NCBI GenBank assembly: GCA_032125995.1
Contig: JAQBBQ010000267.1
Coordinates: 1-64,000 of the forward strand
Length of the DNA stretch: 64,000 nucleotides
From: SG8-39 sp032125995
GTDB taxonomy: Bacteria > Pseudomonadota > Gammaproteobacteria > Burkholderiales > SG8-39
Direction: 5' to 3'
The translations under genes and the position numbers were made by a program. Within the stretch, counting starts at the first letter, position 1. Each line of letters begins with the position of its first letter. Shown here in pieces: positions 36,160 to 44,699 of the stretch. A model generated the notes under the pieces. It was not told where the DNA came from and made no database searches. It worked only from the letters and a program-made list of their open reading frames with translations.

Positions 36160-36189
36160 CGTAAAAACAAAGGCCACCTCGCGGTGGCC
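36160..36189 (-). terminator. Intrinsic terminator after the Tim44-like gene
   Basis: Read on the minus strand, a perfect 7-bp stem GGCCACC/GGTGGCC (36183-36189 with 36172-36178) and a 4-base loop are followed by TTTGTTTTTAC. It lies 22 bases after the stop of the Tim44-like gene and only five bases before the ubiJ ATG, so it either ends the upstream transcript or attenuates ubiJ-ubiB. Confidence 0.75.
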
Positions 36190-36210
36190 CCGACTCGTCC
36201 ACCGCCTTGA

Positions 36211-37038
36211 TCATTCCGCCCGCCGGAGGCTCGCGAGGAGCCAGCCAGTCGTTCCGCTTGCCGGCTTTGCAAGCGTCCACAGTTCGGCAAATCCCACCGG
36301 CGTCGCACCCGGCTTCTCGCGCGCCATGCCGCTGAAGCGCACGCTTGCGCGATGCGTGTCGCCTTCGGTGACGAGCGCCGCGAGCTCGGCGCTCAGACTC
36401 ACGACGTCCGTCTGTTGGCCCGTGCCGCCGCGCGCAACGACCTGTTTGCTCAGTTGCGCAAATAGTTGTGGCATCAAAAACTCCCGAATCGCGTCCAGTT
36501 TGCCAAGATCGATTGCAAGCTGAACACGCACGAAGTTCAGCTTCGCCGTGCGCACGAAGCCGGCGAGGTCGAACCCGGCCGGCAGAGCCGGCCTGGTCGC
36601 CGCGGCGGGCGTAACGGCGTTCGCCTGAGGCGCCGGCGCCGCCGGCGTCAATGGTGGCGGCACGACAGCATCGGCGCCGAGCCCTGCAAGCTGTCCTGCC
36701 GGCACAGGCGTTTCACGGCCGCGCATCAGGATACGCACGACCGAAATGCCGATCGCGACGAGCAAAACGACCATCAGAATTCCGAACAAGGAATCGCCGC
36801 CGAACAGCGCGCCGAGCAGCCCGCCGGCGGCGAAATCCAGCAACCCGGACGCCCAGCCTCGCGACCGTACCGACGGTGCGCGCGCCGCTGGCGTCGCCGG
36901 CTTGACCGTCCCGAGCTGGGTGGCCGGGCGCTGCGCGCCGCTCGAGCGCGCGCCGGCCGCACTCTGGGCAGCGGCCGGGGGCAGTGCGATCGCGGCACCG
37001 ATCAGCGCAAACCCGAATCCCAATAGCAACCGTTTCAT
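36211..37038 (-). CDS. Tim44-like domain protein
   Basis: The 275-residue protein has a signal peptide or anchor (MKRLLLGFGFALIGAAIALP), a Pro/Ala-rich linker, a Gly-rich segment and membrane helix (GLLGALFGGDSLFGILMVVLL) and a C-terminal Tim44-like domain (about residues 160-275). Bacterial Tim44-like proteins are membrane associated with no settled role. The second Met (37038) is preferred over 37056 because the signal peptide then starts directly. It lies between ubiE and ubiJ, a common betaproteobacterial order. Confidence 0.85.
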   Translation of the reverse strand: MKRLLLGFGFALIGAAIALPPAAAQSAAGARSSGAQRPATQLGTVKPATPAARAPSVRSRGWASGLLDFAAGGLLGALFGGDSLFGILMVVLLVAIGISVVRILMRGRETPVPAGQLAGLGADAVVPPPLTPAAPAPQANAVTPAAATRPALPAGFDLAGFVRTAKLNFVRVQLAIDLGKLDAIREFLMPQLFAQLSKQVVARGGTGQQTDVVSLSAELAALVTEGDTHRASVRFSGMAREKPGATPVGFAELWTLAKPASGTTGWLLASLRRAE

Positions 37039-37149
37039 GCTTTCACCGGTGCGCATGGCGCAGCTGTTTCACGCATCGTATGCATCGTATCCTAGGCGAC
37101 GCGCGCGCAACAACGCAACAACACGACAATACGGCCGCCGCGCGTCGCG

Positions 37150-37884
37150 CTAGAGCCGCAGCCCGCGATGCACTGCAACCACACCGCCGGCGAGATTGAA
37201 CACATCGACCTCGGAAAGACCGGCGTCTTGCATCATCGTCGCGAGCGTTGCCTGATCGGGGTGCTGTCGGATCGACTCCGCGAGATAGCGATATGCTGGC
37301 GCGTCGCCCGCGACGCGCGCGCCGAGCCAAGGTAGTACCTTGAACGAATACAGATCGTAGAGCGGGGCGAGCGCCTTGCGCGCCCGGGAAAACTCGAGCA
37401 CGAACAGGCGTCCCCCGCGGCGCAGAACGCGCGTCATCTCGCCGAGCGCAATCTCCTTGTGAGTCATGTTGCGCAGCCCGAAACCCACCGTCACGCAGTC
37501 GAACGAAGCGTCCGGAAAGGGCAGTCGCTCGGCGTCACACTGGATGGCAGGCACCAGCAGTCCCGCGTCGTCCAGGCGCGCGCGTCCGTGGGCGAGCATG
37601 ACCCCATTGATGTCGGTCATGCAGACGCGGCCGCGCGCGCCAACGCGCCGTGCGAGCGCGCGCGCAAGGTCGCCGGTACCTGAGGCGATGTCGAGCACCT
37701 GCTCGCCCGGCCGTACCCGCGCCAGTGCCACGACGAACGCCTTCCAGAACCGGTGCAGACCGAACGACATCAGATCATTCATAAGATCGTAACGTCCGGC
37801 GACCTGGTCGAACACCGCGGCAACGCGCCGCGCCTTGTCGTCCTCGCCGACCTGCTCGAATCCGAAGTCCGTGGTTCGCGTCAT
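37150..37884 (-). CDS. ubiE: Ubiquinone/menaquinone C-methyltransferase UbiE
   Basis: The 244-residue SAM-dependent methyltransferase acts late in quinone synthesis. Its start TTDFGFEQVGEDDKARRVAAVF and RYDLMNDLMSFGLHRFWK are family signatures; the SAM loop is VLDIASGTGDLARAL, and NMTHKEIALGEMTRVLRRGG is also typical. It is the first gene of the ubi cluster and is divergent from phoB across a 141-base region. Confidence 0.95.
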   Translation of the reverse strand: MTRTTDFGFEQVGEDDKARRVAAVFDQVAGRYDLMNDLMSFGLHRFWKAFVVALARVRPGEQVLDIASGTGDLARALARRVGARGRVCMTDINGVMLAHGRARLDDAGLLVPAIQCDAERLPFPDASFDCVTVGFGLRNMTHKEIALGEMTRVLRRGGRLFVLEFSRARKALAPLYDLYSFKVLPWLGARVAGDAPAYRYLAESIRQHPDQATLATMMQDAGLSEVDVFNLAGGVVAVHRGLRL

Positions 37885-37980
37885 CGTGCTTTTCGAGTTC
37901 TCGTCATCAGTTGGGTCAGGGCTTACACTCTGGCGTGATCATACCCCCGCGCGAGGGCTGGAATTCGCGTTGCAACATTG

Positions 37981-38003
37981 GCGTCACGATGGTTTCATAG
38001 AAT
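37981..38003 (+). promoter_or_regulatory. Candidate PHO box and -10 before phoB
   Basis: GCGTCAC-GATG-GTTTCAT (37981-37998) resembles two CTGTCAT half-sites at the 11-bp period of PhoB sites, with about five of seven matches in each. A TAGAAT -10-like hexamer overlaps its end (37998-38003). The -10 is closer to the box than usual, so the match is tentative. Autoregulation by PhoB would be expected. Confidence 0.35.
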
Positions 38004-38025
38004 CGCGCATCCCGACCCCGCGCAC

Positions 38026-38718
38026 ATGCCAGCCAACATTCTCGTCGTCGAAGACGAACCCGCGATCCAGGAACTGATCGCGGTTAACCTGGAACATGCG
38101 GGGCACCACGTTATCCGCGCGCATGACGCCGAAACGGCCCTCGACATCGTGCGCAAGGCGCTGCCGGACCTGCTGCTGATCGACTGGATGCTGCCCGGTA
38201 CCTCGGGCGTCGCGCTTGCGCGCGCGCTGCGCAAAAAAGCGCGCACCAAACAAGTTCCGATCATCATGCTGACCGCGCGCGCGACCGAGCAAGACAAGGT
38301 CCTCGGCCTCGACGCGGGTGCCGACGACTACGTCACCAAGCCATTCTCGCCGCGCGAGCTGATCGCTCGCATCAACGCCGTCCTGCGCCGTCGCACACCG
38401 CAGACGACCGATGAAACGGTCGACAGCGCGGGCCTACGGCTCGAGCCCTCGACGCGGCGCGTCTTCGGCAACCACAGGCCACTCGCACTGGGGCCAACCG
38501 AATTCCGGCTGCTGCATTTCCTCATGACCCATGCCGAGCGCGTTCATTCGCGCGCGCAGTTGCTCGACCAGGTCTGGGGCGACCATGTGGTTGTCGAAGA
38601 GCGCACCGTCGACGTGCACATACGCCGCCTGCGCAAGGCGCTCGAGCCGACGGGCCATGACGGGTTGGTCGAGACGGTGCGCGGCGCGGGCTATCGATTC
38701 TCGTCGCAGCCTTTGTGA
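38026..38718 (+). CDS. phoB: Phosphate regulon response regulator PhoB
   Basis: The 230-residue OmpR-family regulator starts at the ATG at 38026, giving the typical MPANILVVEDEPAIQELI. The receiver domain has phospho-acceptor D53 (LIDWMLPG) and K105 (TKPFSPRE). The C-terminal winged helix has the recognition region HSRAQLLDQVWGDHVVVEERTVDVHI split around the turn. It activates phosphate-starvation genes after phosphorylation by PhoR, whose gene starts 18 bases downstream. Confidence 0.95.
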   Translation: MPANILVVEDEPAIQELIAVNLEHAGHHVIRAHDAETALDIVRKALPDLLLIDWMLPGTSGVALARALRKKARTKQVPIIMLTARATEQDKVLGLDAGADDYVTKPFSPRELIARINAVLRRRTPQTTDETVDSAGLRLEPSTRRVFGNHRPLALGPTEFRLLHFLMTHAERVHSRAQLLDQVWGDHVVVEERTVDVHIRRLRKALEPTGHDGLVETVRGAGYRFSSQPL

Positions 38719-38736
38719 GAGAATCGCCATCGCGTC

Positions 38737-40056
38737 ATGAATCCGGTCTGGAGCAGCACGATCGGCGTCGCCATCGCTTCGGCAATCGTCGGGCTAATGG
38801 TCGGCGCATTTGCCGGCGCGACCTGGGCGTGGGTTGCGGTGGCCGGCGTCTTGGGGCTGCGGCTCGTCTACCATGCCCTACACCTTGCAGGGCTGTCCAA
38901 CTGGCTGCGGAAACCGCAGTTGCGCACGCTGCCAAGTGGACACGGCGTCTGGGAAGAGGTGCTCGCGAAGCTCCACCATACGCTCAAGAACCGCGAAGGC
39001 GAGCGCGATCATCTCGCCCGCGCCCTATTGCGCTTTCGCGCCGCAGCGCAAGCGCTTCCCGACGGCGTCGTCATCCTGGACCGAGACGACCATATCGAGT
39101 GGGCGAACGCCACAGCGCGTCGCCAGCTGGGCGTCGACGCGCGCCGCGACGCCGGGCGCCCGGTCGTCAACCTGGTACGTCATCCGGACTTTGTCGCCTA
39201 CCTTCGCCGCTCCGACTACGGCGCGCCGCTGGTGCTGCACTCGACGCGGTCCGACGCCGTGCTTTCCGTGCGCATCATCGAATTTGGCGCCGATCGAAAG
39301 CTGCTGAGTTCGCGCGACATCACCATCGAGGAGCGGCTCGACACGATGCGGCGTGACTTCGTCGCCAACGTGTCGCACGAACTGAAAACACCGATCACGG
39401 TACTTTCCGGCTTCGTCGAAACGCTCGCCGACGAGCAGGTCGAACTGACGCCTGCGCAGCGCAAGCGCTTCCTCGGCCTCATGACCGAGCAGGGACAGCG
39501 CATGCGGCGCCTGATCGAGGATTTGCTCACGCTTTCCGCGCTCGAATCGAGCCAGGCGCCGAACGACGAGCAGGAAATCAGCATGCGTCCGTTTTGCGAG
39601 CGACTGCTCGAGGAGGCGCGCGCCCTGTCCGCAGGCCGACACCGGATCGAGCTCGACCCGCTGCGCGACGCGACGCTCATCGGCAGTGTTGCCGAGTTGA
39701 CGAGCGCGTTTTCCAATCTGGTGTCGAACGCGATCCGCTATACGCCGGACGGCGGCACCGTGCGCATCAGGTGGCACATCGAGGACGGGTGCGGCGTGTT
39801 CAGCGTCACCGATTCCGGGATCGGCATCGATTCGCGCCACATTCCCCGCCTCACCGAGCGTTTCTATCGCGTCGACCAAGGGCGGTCGCGGGAGACGGGC
39901 GGTACCGGCCTCGGCTTGGCGATCGTCAAGCATGTGCTCACGCGACACGAAGCGACCCTCGAGATCGCGAGTGAAACCGGGCAAGGCTCGACGTTCAGCG
40001 CGGTGTTCCCCGAGCAGCGCCTGGTGCGCATCGACACGACGCGCGCCGCAGCCTAG
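38737..40056 (+). CDS. phoR: Phosphate regulon sensor histidine kinase PhoR
   Basis: The 439-residue kinase has two N-terminal membrane segments (about residues 8-47), the PhoR-type linker, a PAS domain (about 100-195, ALPDGVVILDRDDHIEWANATA), the HisKA helix with H214 (VANVSHELKTPI) and the ATPase domain (NLVSNAIRYT, DSGIGID, GGTGLGLAIVKH). It lacks a large periplasmic domain, as PhoR does. It pairs with phoB. Confidence 0.95.
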   Translation: MNPVWSSTIGVAIASAIVGLMVGAFAGATWAWVAVAGVLGLRLVYHALHLAGLSNWLRKPQLRTLPSGHGVWEEVLAKLHHTLKNREGERDHLARALLRFRAAAQALPDGVVILDRDDHIEWANATARRQLGVDARRDAGRPVVNLVRHPDFVAYLRRSDYGAPLVLHSTRSDAVLSVRIIEFGADRKLLSSRDITIEERLDTMRRDFVANVSHELKTPITVLSGFVETLADEQVELTPAQRKRFLGLMTEQGQRMRRLIEDLLTLSALESSQAPNDEQEISMRPFCERLLEEARALSAGRHRIELDPLRDATLIGSVAELTSAFSNLVSNAIRYTPDGGTVRIRWHIEDGCGVFSVTDSGIGIDSRHIPRLTERFYRVDQGRSRETGGTGLGLAIVKHVLTRHEATLEIASETGQGSTFSAVFPEQRLVRIDTTRAAA

Positions 40057-40104
40057 GCGGTAGCCGTCGGGCCGTAGGCCAATCGCACGACCCCTCGCTG
40101 CAGC

Positions 40105-41736
40105 TCAGGCGTCGAGCGTTTCGTAGGCTACGCGCTCAAAGTCGCTGCCCCGCTCGAGCACCTCGTCAAGGCGTACGCGCAGCGCCAACTCCACGTAGAC
40201 CTCGATGATGCGCTTCGGTTTGTACCAGCCGGCGGGCAGGATCAACGACGGCGGCGCGTTTTGCGCGGGGACCCCGGTCAGTAACAACGCCGGCACGTAT
40301 TTTTCGTTCGCCGCATTGACGCCGGCCGGGCGCACCGCGATCGCCGCGGGCAGACCCGGCATGATCTTCAGGCCGGCGTACAGATCGCCTTGGTCGCTGT
40401 TCATGAGCCAGCGCACCTGGGCAAGGAGGAAATTCTTCTCGTCAGACGGACGCACCGCGAGCAGCTGGCCGTGAGCGAAACGTCGCCCCGGCGTATCCGC
40501 CTTGCGCACCATCTTCAGGCCCTGCGCGCTCTGGTCGACGCGCTGCCATAGCTCCAGCGCAAAGCCCTGCAGGGTGACGTATTTATCGTCGCTGCGCGTG
40601 CTGACGCGGCCAAGGGTCGCGAGCTCGTCTTGCTCCTGATGCGTAAGCGCGCTGCTCGTCCGCGGCTGGCGGAACGCGCGGTCCGAAATGAAATAGTGAA
40701 TGCCTGCGATGCTGTTGCAGATCTGCGCAACGCCCGATACGCGCTGCCGCTCGGGGACGCGTGTCGCACGCATCTGGCACCACTGGCGATACAGAAACAC
40801 GAGCAGTTGTTCGCACGACGGCTGTACGCAGTCCTCGCCCAAGGCAAGGCGTGCCGGCGATTCTCCTTTGCGCAGCAACCCGACGCGGTTACGCAGGCTC
40901 TTGGCAAGCCGATCGGTATCGAGAAATCGAATCGAATCGCCCTGCGCGGCTGTCGGGTCAACGCGTTCCGGCACCACCTCGCCCGCGAGGTCGACGGCGA
41001 GCGGCGGTACATCCTTCCACGCGGGCGGCGTACGCCCAATCTCGACCTTGCTCGCCCAGCGCTCGAGCAGGTAGGTCACAAACGTGAGCTGGCGTTGCGT
41101 GAGCTCGTTCGGGTTGCATAGCCCGGTAAGCAGCGCGCGGACGTAGGCGATGCGCGGCGAGGTGTCGTGCACGTCGCGATTCAGATAATCCTTGATCAAC
41201 GCCTCGGCAACATCGAGCTCCTCGGCCCGCGCATAGGCTTCGTGCAGCGCGCGCCATTCAGGCGCCGGCACCTGCCGGTAGGCACGATAGTGATGGAACA
41301 TTTTCAGCCCGGAGTAGGCAAGCGCGCGCTGCGCTACGAGCGCACCCTGCACACGGATCGCGGCGTCGCCCATTGCCGCGGCTTCCAAGCAGCGCAGGTA
41401 GCCCAGCCGCATCTGTTCCCACAGCGCAAGCGTCTCCTGGAACACCGCAACCTCCGGTTCGGACATCGGCAACGCCCGATTCGTGAACCGCTTGGCCTGC
41501 TCGATCTGCACGAAGTGGACGGCCTCTCGAATCGCCTCCAGCGCGCCGAGGCGGGCCATTGCGCTTGTCGAAAACCGGTTGAACTCGCGGATCTGGGAAA
41601 GCAGTTGCTGCTGTGCCGCGGCGACGTTTGCGAGCGGCACGTTCTCGACCCACGCCTTGCAGGTCTCGGCGTCGATGAACTCCGGCGACGCATCGGGCGC
41701 GAGAACCGGAAGCGGGAACGCAGAAAAGTCCGTCAT
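40105..41736 (-). CDS. Uncharacterised 543-residue protein with a possible PilZ-like C-terminus
   Basis: No named family is certain. The first 330 residues are mostly alpha-helical with no membrane segment or signal peptide, so it is probably cytoplasmic. From about 325 it has a Cys/Arg-rich segment (QLLVFLYRQWCQMRATRVPERQR), and from about 415 a beta-rich stretch (KADTPGRRFAHGQLLAVR ... LLAQVRWLMNSDQGDLYAGLKIMPGLPAAIAV) that resembles degenerate PilZ modules of betaproteobacterial c-di-GMP-related proteins, although the RxxxR and NxSxxG signatures are not intact. It ends in an amphipathic strand-helix region. It is 10 bases downstream of the HIT gene. Confidence 0.7.
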   Translation of the reverse strand: MTDFSAFPLPVLAPDASPEFIDAETCKAWVENVPLANVAAAQQQLLSQIREFNRFSTSAMARLGALEAIREAVHFVQIEQAKRFTNRALPMSEPEVAVFQETLALWEQMRLGYLRCLEAAAMGDAAIRVQGALVAQRALAYSGLKMFHHYRAYRQVPAPEWRALHEAYARAEELDVAEALIKDYLNRDVHDTSPRIAYVRALLTGLCNPNELTQRQLTFVTYLLERWASKVEIGRTPPAWKDVPPLAVDLAGEVVPERVDPTAAQGDSIRFLDTDRLAKSLRNRVGLLRKGESPARLALGEDCVQPSCEQLLVFLYRQWCQMRATRVPERQRVSGVAQICNSIAGIHYFISDRAFRQPRTSSALTHQEQDELATLGRVSTRSDDKYVTLQGFALELWQRVDQSAQGLKMVRKADTPGRRFAHGQLLAVRPSDEKNFLLAQVRWLMNSDQGDLYAGLKIMPGLPAAIAVRPAGVNAANEKYVPALLLTGVPAQNAPPSLILPAGWYKPKRIIEVYVELALRVRLDEVLERGSDFERVAYETLDA

Positions 41737-41746
41737 GACAGCACCC

Positions 41747-42154
41747 TCAGGCTAGAAGTTTCGTCAACCGCGCGCCGAGCTGCGCATCGGTCACGTCGGG
41801 CCGCGTCGCCCCCGCGCGCTGCGGCGCGCCCCAGGCCGGCTCCGGAAAGTGCGGGTCGTCGCGAAAACGCGGGATGACGTGCCAGTGCATGTGCGGCACC
41901 TGGTTGCCGAAGCTTGCAAGGTTCATTTTGTCCGGCCGGTACAGTTCACGCAGCGCGCGCTCGGTGGCAAAAACCACGTTCATGAGCCGGTCGCGCTCGC
42001 CCGGCGCCAGTTCGGTCATCTCGACGACGTGGCGTCCCAGCACCACCCGCAAAAAACCCGGATAGCCATCGACCTCTGCACGCACCACCCGACACAGGTC
42101 GTCCCGCCACAACACGGCGCCGCCGTCTCCGTCGCACAGGGCGCAGCGCAACAT
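41747..42154 (-). CDS. HIT family nucleotide-binding protein
   Basis: The 135-residue protein carries a HIT motif at HMHWHVIPRF (the HxHxHxx form with Trp) and a CxxC pair near the N-terminus (C4-x-x-C7). HIT hydrolases or transferases act on nucleoside-phosphate esters; the specific substrate is unknown. It lies directly upstream of the 543-residue protein in the same direction and downstream of a short CxxC frame. Confidence 0.88.
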   Translation of the reverse strand: MLRCALCDGDGGAVLWRDDLCRVVRAEVDGYPGFLRVVLGRHVVEMTELAPGERDRLMNVVFATERALRELYRPDKMNLASFGNQVPHMHWHVIPRFRDDPHFPEPAWGAPQRAGATRPDVTDAQLGARLTKLLA

Positions 42155-42171
42155 GGCGCGGACTCCGGTAC

Positions 42172-42351
42172 TCAGAGCAGCACGCGCTCGGTTCCGCCGG
42201 GGTTGACCTTGGCCACACAGGCGTCGAGCCAGTTCCCACCGAGCAGTTGGCGCACCATTTCAACCACAATATAGTCGGCCTGTGCCCCGATGTCATCCGC
42301 TAACCGGGGCGATCCCGGCGCGCAGGAGGGGCAAAACGTGACAACGTTCAC
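42172..42351 (-). CDS. Possible 59-residue CxxC protein
   Basis: A frame starting at a GTG (42351) encodes a CPSC motif near the N-terminus, then an acidic and hydrophobic stretch (ADYIVVEMVRQLLGGNWLDA) ending in GGTERVLL. Codon choice looks like that of its coding neighbours. It sits in the 240-base gap between the BPSS1780-family gene and the HIT gene. No ribosome-binding site is obvious and no family is recognised; it could be a remnant. Confidence 0.35.
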   Translation of the reverse strand: MNVVTFCPSCAPGSPRLADDIGAQADYIVVEMVRQLLGGNWLDACVAKVNPGGTERVLL

Positions 42352-42394
42352 GTTTGCGCCTGCGTCGCGGCCGATGCACCTCAGTCGCGAGGAA

Positions 42395-43189
42395 TCAGTG
42401 CAGTGTTTCCGGCGTTGCCGTATCCGCGCCGAAGACGTCGCGATAGCTCGCGTAGAAGCTTGCAAACAGGATCGGCAACAAGACGAGGACGAGCGGAAAA
42501 ACGAGCGACACCACCGAGGCGCGTCCGGTGCCCTGCAGAAGCAAGGCGATCGCACCCAGCAGGAGGAACGGCAGCACGAGCGTTAGCGCCGTGGTGGCAA
42601 TGCCATAGGCGATGAACGCGCGCCAGTTGATGAGACAGGCGAACAGGCTGAAGAACAGCGCCTGCGCTGCACCGATGCCGTGCCAGGCCGCAAGCACCGG
42701 CGCGAACCAGAAGCTCATGATCACCGGCACGTACAGGCCCGCGGCGCATAGCAGCGCAAGCATGAATGCGTCCGATCGCACCGTCGCCTCGTCCGGGCGT
42801 TCGCCGACCAGCAGCCAACTCGCAAGCGCCCCGCCGTCGGCCAGCGCGGTGGCCGCGAGCAGCAGCGCGAGCGAAACCAAATAGATTCCGCCGAGCGTGA
42901 GTTGGACATCGACGCGCCTGCGGAAGCCCTCGAACAGCTGTCCGAGTTCGATCGGACCGCCGCGCTCGGCGGCACGGCTCGCCGCCATGAAGCCGACCGA
43001 AAACGGTGGCACGAGCAACGACGCGGCAACCACGCCAATGAAGGGCAGCACCGAGACCAGCGTCATCAACACCCAGTAGGAAAACACCAGCAGGAGCCAG
43101 CCGAGCGGCGAGACACGGAACAGTCGCCACCCCTGCAGGAGCCAGCCCACACCGCGACTCACCGATACGATCCGCGCCTGTGTCGTCAT
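42395..43189 (-). CDS. BPSS1780 family membrane protein
   Basis: The 264-residue integral membrane protein has about six hydrophobic helices. The start RGVGWLLQGWRLFRVSPLGW and the motif LPFIGVVAASLLVPPFSVGFM match a family found mainly in betaproteobacteria (named after a Burkholderia pseudomallei locus tag). Function is unknown. Its ATG overlaps the thrB stop by four bases, and this thrB-BPSS1780 order is conserved in the class. Confidence 0.88.
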   Translation of the reverse strand: MTTQARIVSVSRGVGWLLQGWRLFRVSPLGWLLLVFSYWVLMTLVSVLPFIGVVAASLLVPPFSVGFMAASRAAERGGPIELGQLFEGFRRRVDVQLTLGGIYLVSLALLLAATALADGGALASWLLVGERPDEATVRSDAFMLALLCAAGLYVPVIMSFWFAPVLAAWHGIGAAQALFFSLFACLINWRAFIAYGIATTALTLVLPFLLLGAIALLLQGTGRASVVSLVFPLVLVLLPILFASFYASYRDVFGADTATPETLH

Positions 43190-44142
43190 GCGATCGGCCA
43201 GGACGCCGACGTCTCGGCGGCGCGGAGTTCGAGGATCGCCCGGAAGTGCTCTGGGTCGTGCGCATGCACGAGCGCACCGGGCCGCGGCAAATGAAGATCG
43301 CGCAAACGCGAGAGCCAGAAGCGCAGCGCGGCGGCACGCAGCAGCACCGGCCAGGCGCCGCGCTCAAGCGCGCTGAACGGCCGCACGGCGGCATAGGCCT
43401 CGAGCAACGCCCGCGTCTTCGCGGCGTCGAGCCGTCGATCCCGCGCGGGGTCGAGCAGGCACCAGTCGTTTGCGCACACGGCGCAATCGTAGAGGAAGCA
43501 GTCGACCCCTGCGAAATAGAAGTCGATCACCCCGCTGAGCGCGCCATCCTCGAACAACGCGTTGTCACGGAACAGATCGGCATGCACCGGACCGCGCGGC
43601 AGGTCAGGAAAACGGGCCGGCGCCTGGAACCGCAGCTCCTCGTCGAGCAATTCGGACTGCGCTTGGTCGAGGAACGGGCGCAACTCGCGCGCCGTGGCGC
43701 GCCACCATTGCGGGCCCCTCGGGTTCTCGAGCTGTGCATCATAGGTTTGTCCCGCAAGGTGCATGCGCGCGAGCAACGACCCGAGCGCCGCGCAATGCGC
43801 CGGCGCCGGCGCCTCGATCGAGGTGCCCGGAAGGCGCGTCACGAGCGCGGCGGGCTTGCCGTTCAGCTCGGACAGAAAGCTGCCCGACAGGTCCGCGATC
43901 GGCGCCGGGCATGGGATGCCGTGTCGCGCAAGATGCGACATCAGGTTGAGGTAGTACGGCAAGGCCTGTGCAGGCAAGCGCTCGAACAACGTCAGCACGT
44001 ATCGCCCCTGCATGGTCGTGACGAAGAAGTTGCTGTTCTCGATGCCCCTGGCGATCGGCTCGAGTGCCACGAGCCGACCGACCGAATACGCGCGCAGCCA
44101 TGCGTCGAGTTGCGCTTCCGAAATGGTGGTGTAGACCGACAT
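43186..44142 (-). CDS. thrB: Homoserine kinase (APH-type ThrB)
   Basis: The 318-residue kinase phosphorylates homoserine for threonine synthesis. It is the aminoglycoside-phosphotransferase-fold type, not the GHMP type: IARGIENSNFFVTTMQGRYV is the nucleotide-binding region, and GPVHADLFRDNALF and GVIDFYFAG are the catalytic and metal-binding motifs. It competes with MetX, also in this window, for homoserine. It is coupled to the BPSS1780-family gene. Confidence 0.93.
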   Translation of the reverse strand: MSVYTTISEAQLDAWLRAYSVGRLVALEPIARGIENSNFFVTTMQGRYVLTLFERLPAQALPYYLNLMSHLARHGIPCPAPIADLSGSFLSELNGKPAALVTRLPGTSIEAPAPAHCAALGSLLARMHLAGQTYDAQLENPRGPQWWRATARELRPFLDQAQSELLDEELRFQAPARFPDLPRGPVHADLFRDNALFEDGALSGVIDFYFAGVDCFLYDCAVCANDWCLLDPARDRRLDAAKTRALLEAYAAVRPFSALERGAWPVLLRAAALRFWLSRLRDLHLPRPGALVHAHDPEHFRAILELRAAETSASWPIA

Positions 44143-44203
44143 CGCTAAATACGGAGCCCGGAAATGCGCCCGCGCGCTAAGCCACCGCGCGGGGAGAAGC
44201 GTG

Positions 44204-44530
44204 TCAGTCGAAGGTATGGATGGCCCACATGGGGACGCGGTTCCCGTCGTCGAGCGAATTGCGCCGCATCCAGCTGCCGGCGGCGGTTTCGACGAGGTAG
44301 TACGGCGGACCCTCCTTCGGCGTCACCTTGACCATCACCACTTCCCCGCCATCGCGGATCACTTCGATCGTGTCGCCTTCCTGTACCGGAATCCGTACCC
44401 CCGGGTCGTCGGCTGGGTCATCTACGCGCGGCGGCGGTTCGGGTAGCGGTTCGAGGGCGGGTGGCGGCGGGGCCTGTGCGAACGCACTGCCGGCGAGCGC
44501 CACAAAGACAAGGATTGCGAAGCGGGACAT
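44204..44530 (-). CDS. DUF2782 exported protein
   Basis: The 108-residue protein has a signal peptide (FAILVFVALAGSAFA), a Pro/Glu-rich linker and a compact domain (VRIPVQEGDTIEVIRDGGEV ... GPPYYLVE). DUF2782 proteins regularly sit between polA and thrB in betaproteobacteria, exactly as here. Their role is unknown. The frame stays open upstream, but the ATG at 44530 precedes the signal peptide. It is divergent from polA. Confidence 0.87.
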   Translation of the reverse strand: MSRFAILVFVALAGSAFAQAPPPPALEPLPEPPPRVDDPADDPGVRIPVQEGDTIEVIRDGGEVVMVKVTPKEGPPYYLVETAAGSWMRRNSLDDGNRVPMWAIHTFD

Positions 44531-44699
44531 GGGTTCGGGGAGCGCGTCGATTCTAACAGAGCGCATCCACGCGAATGACGCTGCGACGCGCTCGGTCGCC
44601 TCGAACAACTCTGCCATAATGCCAAACACCCGCCAGGCGTCGCGGGCGGAGATCCCGCTTCCCAGTTGGGGAGCAATCGATCGCTTTTCGATTCGCATT

